Shown here: piece after piece, positions 47,930 through 56,966 of the stretch
Numbering within the stretch: the first letter of the stretch is position 1
Layout of the letters: every line of letters starts with the position of its first letter
Origin: Pseudomonas sp. Q2-TVG4-2
GTDB lineage: Bacteria; Pseudomonadota; Gammaproteobacteria; Pseudomonadales; Pseudomonadaceae
Reading direction: 5' to 3'
DNA length: 64,000 nucleotides
NCBI RefSeq assembly: GCF_013620795.1
Contig: NZ_LGLW01000004.1
Span: 434,001-498,000, forward strand
Translations under genes and position numbers: made by a program
The notes under the pieces: model-generated
The model's database searches: none
Seen by the model: the letters and a program-made list of their open reading frames with translations, nothing else
What the model was told of the DNA's origin: nothing

Positions 47930-48487
47930 CTAGCCCTGCGCCAACGCCGAATGGAGCATCGCTCTACTCGCCTCGAGCACGTTGCGCTGCGTATCTTCGG
48001 TTACCAACATACGTGCCACTACCAACGCCCCGACGCACTGTGCAATCAGCGCCCAGGCTAGATCCCCGTCGCCGAGCGCCTGAGCCCAGGCATGCTGCAG
48101 CGCGCAAAGCCAATGCTCGGCTTCCTCCCGCACCTGGATATCGGCACGAGCAATCTCAGCGCCCAGCGCAGGAATCGCACAGCCGGCTTCGGGGTTATGC
48201 AGATGAGCCAAACTCAGGTAGCTGTCGAGGCAGCGTTCCAGCCGATCCGCAGTCAAACTGCCGTCCTGCGCCAGAATCGGGCTCTGCGACAGCTCGCGCC
48301 GGACGACCTCGGTGAACAGATCGTTCTTGGAGGGAAAATGGCTGTAGAACGCGCCACCCGTTAGGCCGATGGCTTTCATCAGCCCATCGACACCAGTGGT
48401 CGCAAAGCCGCCACGCTTGGCGATAGCGCCACTGCTTTCAACCAGACGCTGGCGGGTTTCTTCTTTGTGGCCGACGGAGTAACGCAT
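47930..48487 (-). CDS. TetR/AcrR-family repressor
   Basis: A 185-residue transcription factor. The N-terminal HTH is at about residues 20-55 (GFATTGVDGLMKAIGLTGGAFYSHFPSKNDLF), followed by a helical ligand domain. ATG 48487 (MRYSVGHKEETRQRLV) has AGGTGG about 9 bases upstream; upstream ATGs at 48502 and 48535 are less family-like. It is divergent from the SDR gene, and a near-perfect operator lies between them, so it very likely represses that operon and itself. The inducer is unknown. Confidence 0.9.
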   Translation of the reverse strand: MRYSVGHKEETRQRLVESSGAIAKRGGFATTGVDGLMKAIGLTGGAFYSHFPSKNDLFTEVVRRELSQSPILAQDGSLTADRLERCLDSYLSLAHLHNPEAGCAIPALGAEIARADIQVREEAEHWLCALQHAWAQALGDGDLAWALIAQCVGALVVARMLVTEDTQRNVLEASRAMLHSALAQG

Positions 48488-48537
48488 GCAGCACCACCTC
48501 ATGACGCTCGCTTGACGAAGCGCGAAGCGTAACATAA

Positions 48538-48558
48538 CGTTCGTTTACCTAACGAACG
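48538..48558. promoter_or_regulatory. TetR-type operator in the divergent promoter
   Basis: CGTTCGTT-TACCT-AACGAACG is an 8-bp perfect inverted repeat with a 5-base spacer, 50 bases from the TetR start and 20 bases from the SDR start. Length and symmetry match TetR-family operators. Confidence 0.8.
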
Positions 48559-48578
48559 CTTAGCAAGAGAGCAAGCTC

Positions 48579-49310
48579 ATGCATAACAACAATCGCGTGG
48601 CCCTGGTGATCGGTGCCGGGGACGCCACTGGCGGTGCTATTGCGCGGCGTTTCGCGCGGGAGGGCTTCATTGCCTGCGTTACTCGACGCAGCGCGGACAA
48701 GCTGCAGCCACTGGTCGACGGCATCATCGCTGACGGCGGCCGCGCCTACGGTTTCGCCTCTGACGCGCGCAAGGAAGAGGATGTCGCGCAACTCATCGAG
48801 GCCATCGAGCGCGACATCGGCCCGATCGAAGCCTTCGTTTTCAACATTGGCGCCAACGTACCCTGCAGCATCCTTGAGGAAACCCCGCGCAAGTACTTCA
48901 AGATCTGGGAGATGGCCTGCTTCGCCGGTTTCCTGACCGGCCAGGCGGTGGCCAAACGTATGGCTGCGCGCGGCCGAGGCACGATCCTTTTTACCGGTGC
49001 GACTGCCGGACTGCGCGGATCGGCAGGCTTCGCCGCATTCGCCGGAGCCAAGCACGGCATTCGCGCGTTGGCACAGAGCATGGCGCGTGAACTGGGCCCG
49101 CTGAATATCCATGTCGCTCATGTCGTGGTCGATGGCGCCATCGATACGGACTTCATCCGCGACAGCTTCCCCGAGCGCTACGCCCTGAAGGACCAGGACG
49201 GCATCCTCAACCCGGAGCATATCGCCGATAACTACTGGCATCTGTACCGCCAGCCACGTGACGCCTGGACCTTCGAACTCGACCTGCGCCCCTGGACCGA
49301 ACGCTGGTAA
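48579..49310 (+). CDS. SDR-family protein lacking Ser and Tyr of the catalytic triad
   Basis: A 243-residue Rossmann-fold protein. The dinucleotide loop is GAGDATGGAIA (about 12-22), and the usual NNAG is NIGA at 89-92. The canonical Ser-Tyr-Lys is altered: by YxxxK spacing, Tyr is Phe154 (FAGAK, Lys158 kept), and the Ser 13 residues before it is Ala141 (TGATAG). HVAHVVVDGAIDTDF near 178-192 is a recognisable subfamily motif. It may therefore not be a classical dehydrogenase. It lies in a TetR-controlled unit with an HCCA isomerase 22 bases downstream. Confidence 0.88.
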   Translation: MHNNNRVALVIGAGDATGGAIARRFAREGFIACVTRRSADKLQPLVDGIIADGGRAYGFASDARKEEDVAQLIEAIERDIGPIEAFVFNIGANVPCSILEETPRKYFKIWEMACFAGFLTGQAVAKRMAARGRGTILFTGATAGLRGSAGFAAFAGAKHGIRALAQSMARELGPLNIHVAHVVVDGAIDTDFIRDSFPERYALKDQDGILNPEHIADNYWHLYRQPRDAWTFELDLRPWTERW

Positions 49311-49332
49311 ACCACCTAGACGGAGACACTAT

Positions 49333-49929
49333 ATGAGCAAGACCGTGGAGTTCTTTTTCGACGTGGGCAGCCCGGCCAGTTACCTCGGCTGGACTCAGCT
49401 GCCAGGCCTGTGCGAGCGCAACGGCGCTGAGTTGCTGTACCGGCCCATGCTGCTGGGCGGCGTGTTTCAGGCCACCGGAAATGCCTCGCCGATCAGCGTG
49501 CCGGCCAAGGGGCGCTACATGCTCTCGGACCTGCAGCGTTATGCCAGGCGCTATGGCGTACCGTTCACTTTCAACCCGCATTTCCCGATCAATACGCTCG
49601 GCCTGATGCGCGGCGCCGTCGGCTATCAGCTGCAGCAGCCGGAAAGCTTTCCACGCTACCTGACAGCGATCTATCGCGCGCTCTGGGCCGAACAGCGCAA
49701 TCTGGGCGATGAGGCTGTGCTTGCCGCCACGCTGGACGCAGCAGGGCTCGATGCCCGTCATTACCGCACGATGATCGCCGAGGACGACGTCAAGGCCGCG
49801 CTCAAAGCAAACACTGAAGAAGCCGTGCGCCGGGGCGTATTTGGCGCACCGACGTTCTTTATTGGCGACGAGATGTTCTTTGGACAGGACCGGTTGGAAT
49901 TCGTCGACGAGGCGCTAAAAGGCGCCTGA
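49333..49929 (+). CDS. 2-hydroxychromene-2-carboxylate isomerase family (kappa-GST/DsbA fold)
   Basis: A 198-residue thioredoxin-like protein with inserted helical domain. The N-terminal FFFDVGSPASYLGW gives the glutathione-activating Ser13 of HCCA isomerases and kappa GSTs. RYARRYGVPFTFNPHFPINTL follows, and FGAPTFFIGDEMFFGQDRL near the C-terminus is highly typical. In naphthalene degraders the enzyme isomerises 2-hydroxychromene-2-carboxylate; no such pathway is visible here, so the substrate is open. It has CGGAGA upstream of the ATG and shares the TetR-controlled operon with the SDR gene. Confidence 0.9.
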   Translation: MSKTVEFFFDVGSPASYLGWTQLPGLCERNGAELLYRPMLLGGVFQATGNASPISVPAKGRYMLSDLQRYARRYGVPFTFNPHFPINTLGLMRGAVGYQLQQPESFPRYLTAIYRALWAEQRNLGDEAVLAATLDAAGLDARHYRTMIAEDDVKAALKANTEEAVRRGVFGAPTFFIGDEMFFGQDRLEFVDEALKGA

Positions 49930-50172
49930 TACCCGTCCGTCGCATACAAAGAGCGGCTGCTCCCGCCAGGTGAATTCAACGTGCAGAGCAGCCGGCTCGT
50001 GTGAAGGGTCATCGTGCCCTGGCACCGGGAGCTATCGAAAGCCGCCCGGCTTCCCAAAAGCCTGCAAAATCGAAGTGGGTCTACGCTTGCCGAACGATGC
50101 GGACAGTCCGAGTGGCCTGGCTGTCTGCGTTGCTAGAAGCCTTTACCCAGCCCTATTTTCTGGAGAGCCAGG

Positions 50173-50652
50173 ATGAGCAGCAAAAACACGATTTGCCTCT
50201 GGTACGACGGCACCGCGTTGGAGGCAGCGACCTTCTACGCCGAGACGTTTCCCGACAGCGCCGTGGGCGCTGTCCTTCATGCGCCGGGCGATTATCCGGC
50301 GGGCAATCAGGATGACGTCTTGACCGTCGAGTTCACGGTGATGGGTATCCCTTGTCTTGGGCTGAACGGAGGACCGGCGTTCAAGCACAGCGAAGCGTTC
50401 TCGTTCCAGGTCGCGACCGACGACCAGGCCGAAACGGACCGCCTATGGAACGCCATCGTCGAAAATGGTGGTCAGGAAAGTGCTTGCGGCTGGTGCAAGG
50501 ACAAGTGGGGGCTGTCGTGGCAGATAACACCCCGCGCCCTGACGGCCGCCATAACCAACCCTGACCGAGCGCTAGCCAAGCGTGCGTTCGACGCAATGAT
50601 GAAAATGACGAAGATCGACATCGCAGCGATCGAAGCGGCTGTGAAACGTTGA
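50173..50652 (+). CDS. PhnB-like VOC family protein
   Basis: A 159-residue VOC protein starting MSSKNTICLWYDGTALEAATFYAETF. The motif GIPCLGLNGGPAFKHSEAFSFQVATDD and CGWCKDKWGLSWQITP, then a helical tail with FDAMMKMTKIDIAAIE, are typical of the PhnB/3-demethylubiquinone methyltransferase-like group. It is preceded by GCCAGGATG-type ribosome site. It stands alone between the HCCA isomerase gene and the convergent OprD gene. The function is unknown. Confidence 0.9.
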   Translation: MSSKNTICLWYDGTALEAATFYAETFPDSAVGAVLHAPGDYPAGNQDDVLTVEFTVMGIPCLGLNGGPAFKHSEAFSFQVATDDQAETDRLWNAIVENGGQESACGWCKDKWGLSWQITPRALTAAITNPDRALAKRAFDAMMKMTKIDIAAIEAAVKR

Positions 50653-50857
50653 CCCGCATCGCTTCGGACTGAGCGCCCTGATATACGGAAGCTAGCCATC
50701 CACTCTAAGCCGTGGAGTCATTCGATAACGCAATGCTCTGAAGCCTTCGCAAACGTGCGCCCAAGCCGTCCGGCAGCTCGGGTTCGCCGCTCAAAACGCC
50801 CTTTGGCACGCTGAAGAACAAGGTACCGGAGCGTTTGCGGCGTACGCGAGCAATTAT

Positions 50858-52201
50858 TCAGAAAACACCTGATAGGGGATACTCGACAGCCAGGCGAATC
50901 TGATCAGCATCCAGCTCCGCTTGCGCGCCATTGCTGCGATGCACGTTGTGCCGCAGAGAGATTGTAGTGCCCTTGGCGGTGCCATCCTGAACCACGTAGC
51001 GTGCTTCCAGATCGCGCTCCCAGTGCTTGCCGCCTTCGCCATAACCGAGATAGGCATAGCCCCCAGTTGGGTCGACGTGACTGCCATCTATCTGGCTGCC
51101 CCGCACGTAGGCCGCGCTGAGCACCAGACCGGGCAGGCCGAATTCGGCCATCGCCAAGTCATAGCGGGCCTGCCAGGATCGCTCGTTAGGCGCATTGAAG
51201 TCAGACATATGCACGGCGTTGGTGATGAAGATCGCGCCACGGGTTACGTAGTCGAACGGGGTGTCGCCGTCGACTTTCTGATAGCCCAGGCTGAGGCTAT
51301 GCGGGCCGTCGGTGTAGGTGGACATCAGGCTCCAGGTCGTGTTGTCGATGTCGCCTGACAGTGACTTGCCTGTGTCAGCGGTACGGTACAGGTTCAGGTT
51401 CAGCGCCACCGAGCGGTTATCATCGATCGCCTTGACCAGGGTTCCCCCCAGGTAATGACGGTTCCAGGTGTCCTCGTAACGTGACGTATAGAAACTTGCG
51501 CTGAGGTTCTTGTCCGGCGTGAATATCATCCCCGCAAAGTCGAGCGCGTCGCCTTTCTCGGCATTCGAATAGTTGACGACGAATCCCTGGTCATGACTGC
51601 TGGCGTTGCGGTCGGTGCTTTCGGTGAAGTGCCCACCAACGAGTCGCAGCGTTTCGAACTCGCTACTGTTGATGAAGATTCCGGTGGCCGTTTCCGGCAG
51701 TAAGCGGCTGTCAGACGAGCTGAAAACGGGCGTCTTCACGCGCTGCTCGCCGTACGATAGAACGGTCGATGACAGGCGTAGCTTTACCGCAGCACCGGCG
51801 CGGCTGAACTCATCCTTGGGATATCCACCATTATCCAGACCGAGCAGTCGTGCCTTGCCCGCACGACCGCCACCGCTGTCCAGCTGTGCGCCGAAGTAGG
51901 CATGGGCATCCATACCCACGCCGATTGTGCCCTGAGTAAAGCCTGACTGCAGGGTACCCATCAGCCCGTAGGCCCATTCTTCTGCATAGCCGTTGCGCTC
52001 GGCGCGAGGCTTGTAGGCGTTGCGCGCACCGCTGTTGCTGCCGCCGTTGCGGTATTCGCGGTTGTCATAGACGGTGCGGTTGAGCAGGTTCCAGGTACTG
52101 TCTTCGATGAACCCGTTGGATTTCGATTGTGCCGAGTCGGCCATGGCTAACGGGCTCACTAAAAGAGCGAGACTCAAGGAACGAAGTGGCAGTGAGGTCA
52201 T
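50858..52201 (-). CDS. OprD-family outer-membrane porin
   Basis: A 447-residue substrate-specific porin. The signal peptide is MTSLPLRSLSLALLVSPLAM, cleaved after ADS or nearby. The mature N-terminus (SNGFIEDSTWNLLNRTVYDN) is the OprD signature, followed by beta strands. Its terminal residue is Phe (PLSGVF), as expected for outer-membrane insertion. The start is one base after the ATPase stop, so it is coupled to the ABC importer and probably supplies the outer-membrane entry for the same substrate. OprD members take up amino acids, peptides, carboxylates and others. Confidence 0.92.
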   Translation of the reverse strand: MTSLPLRSLSLALLVSPLAMADSAQSKSNGFIEDSTWNLLNRTVYDNREYRNGGSNSGARNAYKPRAERNGYAEEWAYGLMGTLQSGFTQGTIGVGMDAHAYFGAQLDSGGGRAGKARLLGLDNGGYPKDEFSRAGAAVKLRLSSTVLSYGEQRVKTPVFSSSDSRLLPETATGIFINSSEFETLRLVGGHFTESTDRNASSHDQGFVVNYSNAEKGDALDFAGMIFTPDKNLSASFYTSRYEDTWNRHYLGGTLVKAIDDNRSVALNLNLYRTADTGKSLSGDIDNTTWSLMSTYTDGPHSLSLGYQKVDGDTPFDYVTRGAIFITNAVHMSDFNAPNERSWQARYDLAMAEFGLPGLVLSAAYVRGSQIDGSHVDPTGGYAYLGYGEGGKHWERDLEARYVVQDGTAKGTTISLRHNVHRSNGAQAELDADQIRLAVEYPLSGVF

Positions 52202-52202
52202 T

Positions 52203-53678
52203 TCAGGCTCTTTTCACGCTTGGGTAGGACTGCAGCGGAGCTGGCGTGTCCGCGTGCTCGACTGTGCTGATGCTCTGGCTCAAGGAACCCAGTCGAATGC
52301 GCTGATCCGATACGGCGTCGATCAATGCTTCGTCGTGGCTCACAAGAAGTACGGCGGTGTCGTTTTCTCTGGCTGCCTCGACCAGCAACTCGATCATTTC
52401 CTTTTGGGTAATGAGATCGAGGCGCGAACTGGGCTCATCGGCAAAAATGAACACTGGCTTGAGCAACAGCACGCGCAGCAAGGAGAAGCGTTGCAGTTCG
52501 CCGCCAGAGACATTGCCGGGCAAGCGGTTCAAGAGCGAAGGCTCCAGGCGCAGCCGTCGCAGTAGCACGTCGATGCGACTCGAGTCGAGGCGATGCAGGC
52601 GAACCAGATCGGCGAGGTTGCGAGCAAGGGTGACTGACGGCGGAAATGCGGAGACAGGGTCCTGGTAGAGCTTCTGGAACGCCACTCGGGGAGCCCCCGA
52701 CTGAGTCGTCACCGTGCCTTCACGGGCGCTGATCAGACCCAGGATGACATCACCCAGGGTGGATTTTCCGCAGCCGGATGGACCGGTGACACCCACGATT
52801 TCACCACGGCGTACGTTGAAGGAGAGCGCTTCAAACAAGGCGTGTCCGCCACGCTCCACCGCCAGGTTGCTAACCTGAACCACAACCTCGTTCTCGAAGG
52901 TTGGACGGCTACATGGCGCCCAGCTTTTGGGATCGGCATCCAACAGTTGCCGCGTGTATTCATGGGCTGGCCTGCTGAGCACCTGTTCGGCGCTGCCGCT
53001 CTCGATGACCTTGCCCTTGTGCATGATCATCACATCGCCCCCCAGCCGGCGAGCGACCTCGATGTCATGTGTGATGATCAGCAGCGCGCCGCCATTGGCG
53101 AGCCCGGCTTGCAGCAGGTCGACGACTTCGCCGATTCGTGCGCTATCCAGACCTTTGGTTGGCTCGTCGGCGATCATTACCTTTGCGCCGCCGGCGTGTG
53201 TCGCGGCGAACGCGAGGCGCTGGGCCATGCCGCCCGATAGCTCGAATGGAAACTTCGCCTCTGCGTGTTCCAAGCCCATCTGGGCCATGTCCTTGCGGGC
53301 CAGGCGTTGCGACTCGTCCGTGCCTTTGCCGCGTACGTACCGGTAGGTTTCCGAAACTTGTCCCAAGGCACGCATGGTTGGATCGAGGCTTAGCCAGGGC
53401 TCCTGCGGCAACACAGCGATGTCACGACCCCATAGCGTCCGGCGCCCGCTGGCGTGGCCTTCTTCGCTGAAGCCACTGCCAAACTCGATCTGCCCGCGGG
53501 CATGCAAGCCCGGGGGCAGATTACCTACGACGCCCTGTGCGAACAGACTTTTGCCCGATCCGGTCTCGCCGATGATGGTCAGCACCTGTCCCGGGTACAG
53601 CTCGATGGATAATGGCTGCACAAGCTGAGCGGTGGCGGTGCGGATCTCCAGCGCCTCGGTTTTCAACAGTGATTTCAC
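52203..53678 (-). CDS. ABC transporter ATPase with two fused nucleotide-binding domains
   Basis: A 491-residue cytosolic protein with two complete Opp/Dpp/Nik-type ATPase domains. Domain 1: Walker A GETGSGKS at 37-44, signature LSGGMAQR 147-154, Walker B with DEPTKGLD 171-178. Domain 2: GPSGCGKS at 299-306, VSGGELQR 390-397, DEPSSRLD 414-421. The fusion replaces the separate D and F subunits. It probably starts at GTG 53678, which overlaps the permease stop by 4 bases (GTGA). It energises the binding protein/permease pair upstream. Confidence 0.93.
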   Translation of the reverse strand: MKSLLKTEALEIRTATAQLVQPLSIELYPGQVLTIIGETGSGKSLFAQGVVGNLPPGLHARGQIEFGSGFSEEGHASGRRTLWGRDIAVLPQEPWLSLDPTMRALGQVSETYRYVRGKGTDESQRLARKDMAQMGLEHAEAKFPFELSGGMAQRLAFAATHAGGAKVMIADEPTKGLDSARIGEVVDLLQAGLANGGALLIITHDIEVARRLGGDVMIMHKGKVIESGSAEQVLSRPAHEYTRQLLDADPKSWAPCSRPTFENEVVVQVSNLAVERGGHALFEALSFNVRRGEIVGVTGPSGCGKSTLGDVILGLISAREGTVTTQSGAPRVAFQKLYQDPVSAFPPSVTLARNLADLVRLHRLDSSRIDVLLRRLRLEPSLLNRLPGNVSGGELQRFSLLRVLLLKPVFIFADEPSSRLDLITQKEMIELLVEAARENDTAVLLVSHDEALIDAVSDQRIRLGSLSQSISTVEHADTPAPLQSYPSVKRA

Positions 53679-54496
53679 GGCTTGCGCCCCCCGGCAATCA
53701 GCATGAGCGACAGAACGATGAGAAAGATCACCAGGATGGGCAGCGCGATGATGAACGGCGCTTCGGCAAAGTAAGGCAGCAGTTCAGTGATCATCAGTCC
53801 CAACTCGGCAGTCGGTGGGCGCACGCCGACGCTGACGAAACCCAGTGCCGCGATGGCCATGATGGCCGAGGCGGCTCCGAATGCAGCGATGGTCATCAGG
53901 ACTGAAGCCAGCTCTGGCCATAGATGCCGACGAATGATGTAGAGCGGCCCGAAACCCAGCAGGCGAGAAGCAGCCACCGCCGGCGATGCCAATACGGTGC
54001 GCGACAGAGCCCGCGTCATGCGGAAATACTCGATCCACAGCACCAGCGCGACCGCGCCATACAGGGCCAGGAACGAACCGGGATAGATCGCCACGATCAG
54101 CAGAACCAGCAGCAGGCCCGGCAGCGCCATGAACAGTTCAACAAGCAGGCCGAGGCCCTTGTCCGTGATGCCGCCTTTCCACGCGGCAAGGATGCCCAGC
54201 ATCACGCCGGGCACGGCCGCAGTAACCACGCTGACCAGCGCCAGGCCTAATGACAGGCGGATAGCCGCGGCCAGGCGCGCCAGCATGTCGCGACCGAGAT
54301 GGTCGGTGCCTAGGGGGTGAGCGCTACCCGGGCCCGACAGGATCGCTGAGTAGTCCTGCTTGGCCATATCCAGGCTCCAGAGCAGCGGTACGCTCACGGC
54401 GAAGATCACCAGCAGGGCCAGGATGGCAACGCCGATCAGGCGCGACAGTGCAGGCGGTTGCGGAGCGGCGTCGGCAATAGCGATTTCCAGATTCAT
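53675..54496 (-). CDS. ABC transporter permease, OppC/DppC/NikC type
   Basis: A 273-residue inner-membrane permease. The N-terminal cytosolic tail (1-17) is followed by a membrane helix, then a loop with LGTDHLGRDMLARLA, the family motif of the C-type subunit, and five further helices. The EAA-type coupling loop is near PAVAASRLLGFGPLYIIRRHL. It overlaps the B-type permease stop by 4 bases (ATGA) and the ATPase start by 4 bases. Confidence 0.92.
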   Translation of the reverse strand: MNLEIAIADAAPQPPALSRLIGVAILALLVIFAVSVPLLWSLDMAKQDYSAILSGPGSAHPLGTDHLGRDMLARLAAAIRLSLGLALVSVVTAAVPGVMLGILAAWKGGITDKGLGLLVELFMALPGLLLVLLIVAIYPGSFLALYGAVALVLWIEYFRMTRALSRTVLASPAVAASRLLGFGPLYIIRRHLWPELASVLMTIAAFGAASAIMAIAALGFVSVGVRPPTAELGLMITELLPYFAEAPFIIALPILVIFLIVLSLMLIAGGRKP

Positions 54497-55428
54497 GCAT
54501 CCCTCCGGCGCGGGTCTATCAAGTGGTTGGCCAGGTCGACGCAGGTATTGAGCACCACGAACATCAGCCCCATTGCCAGGGCAGCGCCCTGGACCATGGG
54601 AACGTCGCGCTGGACGATGGCATGCACGAGGCCGTGGCCGATGCCTGGCCAGGCGAACAAGGTTTCCACGACCACCACGCCTTCAATCAGGTACACCAGC
54701 TGTACGCCCAGGTAGGTCACGACCGGCACGCCGATGTTGCGCAGACCGTGACGCATGAACACCTGGGTAGAGCCGAGCCCCTTGAGGCGCCCGAAGGCGT
54801 AGTAAGCGGACGATGCGATAGCCACCGTAGCGTCTCGGGCAACACGCGAGGAGACCGCGGCAAGTCCGAGTGCCAGCGTGAGGGTGGGCAAAACCGTGTG
54901 GGCAAAGCTTCCGTGGCCTGCCGATGGCAAGAGCGCCAGCGACACCGCAAAGATCAGCACCAGAATCACGCCCAGAACGAAGTGCGGTATCGCACGTGTC
55001 GCGGTGCTCAGCAGTAAAAGCCCGCGATCCAACAAACCGCCTGGACGCAGCCCGGCGATGATCCCCAACGGCGGACCGATGAAGAACGACAGGAGCACCG
55101 CACCGACGGCCAGGCGCACCGAGCTTCCCAGTTCGTGGGCAACCATTTCGATAACCGGCTTTCCGGTCACCAGCGAGTTGCCAAGATCCAGCGTCAGCAG
55201 GTCACCGATCCACGCCACGAAGCGCCACAGCACTGGCTGGTCCAGATTGAGTTCAGCGCGTACCGCTTCGGCTGCAGCACTGTTGACCATGTCGTAGCCG
55301 TAACGGCCCGCGGCGATCCGATAAGCCGCATCACCCGGTAGCAATGTCATCAGCATGAAGGTCAGAGCGCCGACCAGCACCGCAACCATGACCGCCTGCA
55401 GCAAGCGAAAGCCCAGCAATCGAATCAT
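54493..55428 (-). CDS. ABC transporter permease, OppB/DppB/NikB type
   Basis: A 311-residue inner-membrane permease with six predicted helices. Typical B-type features: LLPGDAAYRIAAGRYG in the large first periplasmic loop, RGLLLLSTATRAIPHFVLG, and the coupling loop FGRLKGLGSTQVFMRHGLRN. The ATG at 55428 overlaps the binding-protein TGA by 4 bases; a GTG at 55437 is less likely. Confidence 0.92.
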   Translation of the reverse strand: MIRLLGFRLLQAVMVAVLVGALTFMLMTLLPGDAAYRIAAGRYGYDMVNSAAAEAVRAELNLDQPVLWRFVAWIGDLLTLDLGNSLVTGKPVIEMVAHELGSSVRLAVGAVLLSFFIGPPLGIIAGLRPGGLLDRGLLLLSTATRAIPHFVLGVILVLIFAVSLALLPSAGHGSFAHTVLPTLTLALGLAAVSSRVARDATVAIASSAYYAFGRLKGLGSTQVFMRHGLRNIGVPVVTYLGVQLVYLIEGVVVVETLFAWPGIGHGLVHAIVQRDVPMVQGAALAMGLMFVVLNTCVDLANHLIDPRRRDA

Positions 55429-56966
55429 TCGGCCCACCGCATCGTGCTGAGGCCGAAGGTGCGCTCGAAGGGATCGATCGCTGCGTTTTCAACCTCGTTG
55501 GATACAGCGATGGACTGGCGATACCAGGCGATAGGGATCAACGGCAGATCGTTCTGGATCAGCGCAACGATCTGGTTGCGCAAACGCTGCTGTTCAGCCG
55601 GGTCATTGCTTGCCAGCAGGGCGCTCATGGTTTGCTCGAATTGCGGATTGTTCCAACCAAGCGGCCCCCATTCAGCGCCGCCGTCGCTGAAGTCAGCAAG
55701 CAGGGTGACCAGTGGGTCTGGCACCAGCGCGTAGTTGCGGCCATACAGGGCCAGCTGCAGGGTGCCTTCGTTGTGTGCCGCAGGGATCGCACTGGCGTTC
55801 GCCACCGATACCTCAACGTCCACGCCCACTTCGCGAAGCTGGGCCTGCAGGGCCGTCGCGATTAGCGGAAGCTCCGGGCGATCGGAATAGGTGAGCAATT
55901 TGAGGCTCAGACGTTCGCCATCCTTCTGCAGGATGCCATCGGCACCCGATGTCCAGCCCTGCCCCTTGAGAAGCGCTCGCGCAGCCTCGGGATCGTAGAC
56001 GAGAGCGGGAAGGCTCTCGTCATGCCAGGCCGGTACGCTGTCGGCAAACATCTGCGTGGCACCGGTGCCCGGAGCCCGCAATATGGCAGCCGCAATGCCT
56101 TCACGCTGTATGGCCAAGCTGATGGCTTTACGTACCTCGGCGGGCGCGGTGGCGCCGCTGCCGGCACTCGCAGCCAGCACCACCACTCGCGGTACCGGCC
56201 CCATCAGTACATGTACGTCCTTGGAGCGCTTGAGACGGGCGATGCTAGGCGGATCGAGCTGGAAGACGAGTTCGGCGCCGTTGCTTTCGGCCATGAGCGA
56301 ACGAGTCTCCCCGCGGCCCGCAGCCAAATAGGTTGTCTTTTCGATGCTGGGTTTCTCTCCCCAGTAATCCTCGAAGCGATCTGCGGCCAGCCTTTGCGGC
56401 GGCTCAAGCAGCGTCAGTTGGTATGGCCCGGTGGCGATGATTTTCTGAACGTTGCCGTCCGCGTCGTAGGCTGCGGTGGCCAGAATGTTCGTCGAGGAGT
56501 GAGCCAGGACTGCCGTCAGAGGCTTGAAGGGCTCGGCCAGACGGATGACCACGTCATTGCGTTCTGCCGTAATCGCATTGATTTCGGCACTGCGCAGCAT
56601 ACCGGGCTTGGTGTTCGCCACGCTCAGCGAATGCGCCGCGGCTTCGGCGGTGAGATCGGTGCCGTCATGGAATTTGACACCCTGGCGGATCGTCAGCCGC
56701 CATTCCTTTCCATCATCCGAGACGCTCCACTTCTTCGCGAGCGCAGGCAGGGGCTGTCCTTTCGCATCGGCCTCCAGCAGCGTTTCGGTTATCTGCATCC
56801 TTTGAAATACGAACCCTGAAATCGCCGGATCCAGGCCGCCAATCTCGAAGGGGGCCACAACGTCGAATACCTTTTCATCGGCCGAGACGGGGCTGCCGCC
56901 AACGGTCAACCAAGTGGCGATCGCCGCCGCGAGCAGCGGAAGACGGTGTCTATTTCTGAAATGCAT
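55425..56966 (-). CDS. ABC transporter substrate-binding protein, SBP_bac_5 family
   Basis: A 513-residue periplasmic binding protein of the peptide/nickel/metallophore cluster. The signal peptide is about residues 1-29 (ending SPVSA/DEK). The mature part shows LEADAKGQPLPALAKKWSVSDDGKEWRLTIRQGVKFHDGT, the family signature, and a later YDPEAARALLKGQGW. It is the first gene of the five-gene coupled operon. A Zur-like palindrome lies 150 bases upstream, which suggests metal-chelate or zinc-related cargo; peptides or nickel cannot be excluded from sequence. Confidence 0.9.
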   Translation of the reverse strand: MHFRNRHRLPLLAAAIATWLTVGGSPVSADEKVFDVVAPFEIGGLDPAISGFVFQRMQITETLLEADAKGQPLPALAKKWSVSDDGKEWRLTIRQGVKFHDGTDLTAEAAAHSLSVANTKPGMLRSAEINAITAERNDVVIRLAEPFKPLTAVLAHSSTNILATAAYDADGNVQKIIATGPYQLTLLEPPQRLAADRFEDYWGEKPSIEKTTYLAAGRGETRSLMAESNGAELVFQLDPPSIARLKRSKDVHVLMGPVPRVVVLAASAGSGATAPAEVRKAISLAIQREGIAAAILRAPGTGATQMFADSVPAWHDESLPALVYDPEAARALLKGQGWTSGADGILQKDGERLSLKLLTYSDRPELPLIATALQAQLREVGVDVEVSVANASAIPAAHNEGTLQLALYGRNYALVPDPLVTLLADFSDGGAEWGPLGWNNPQFEQTMSALLASNDPAEQQRLRNQIVALIQNDLPLIPIAWYRQSIAVSNEVENAAIDPFERTFGLSTMRWAE

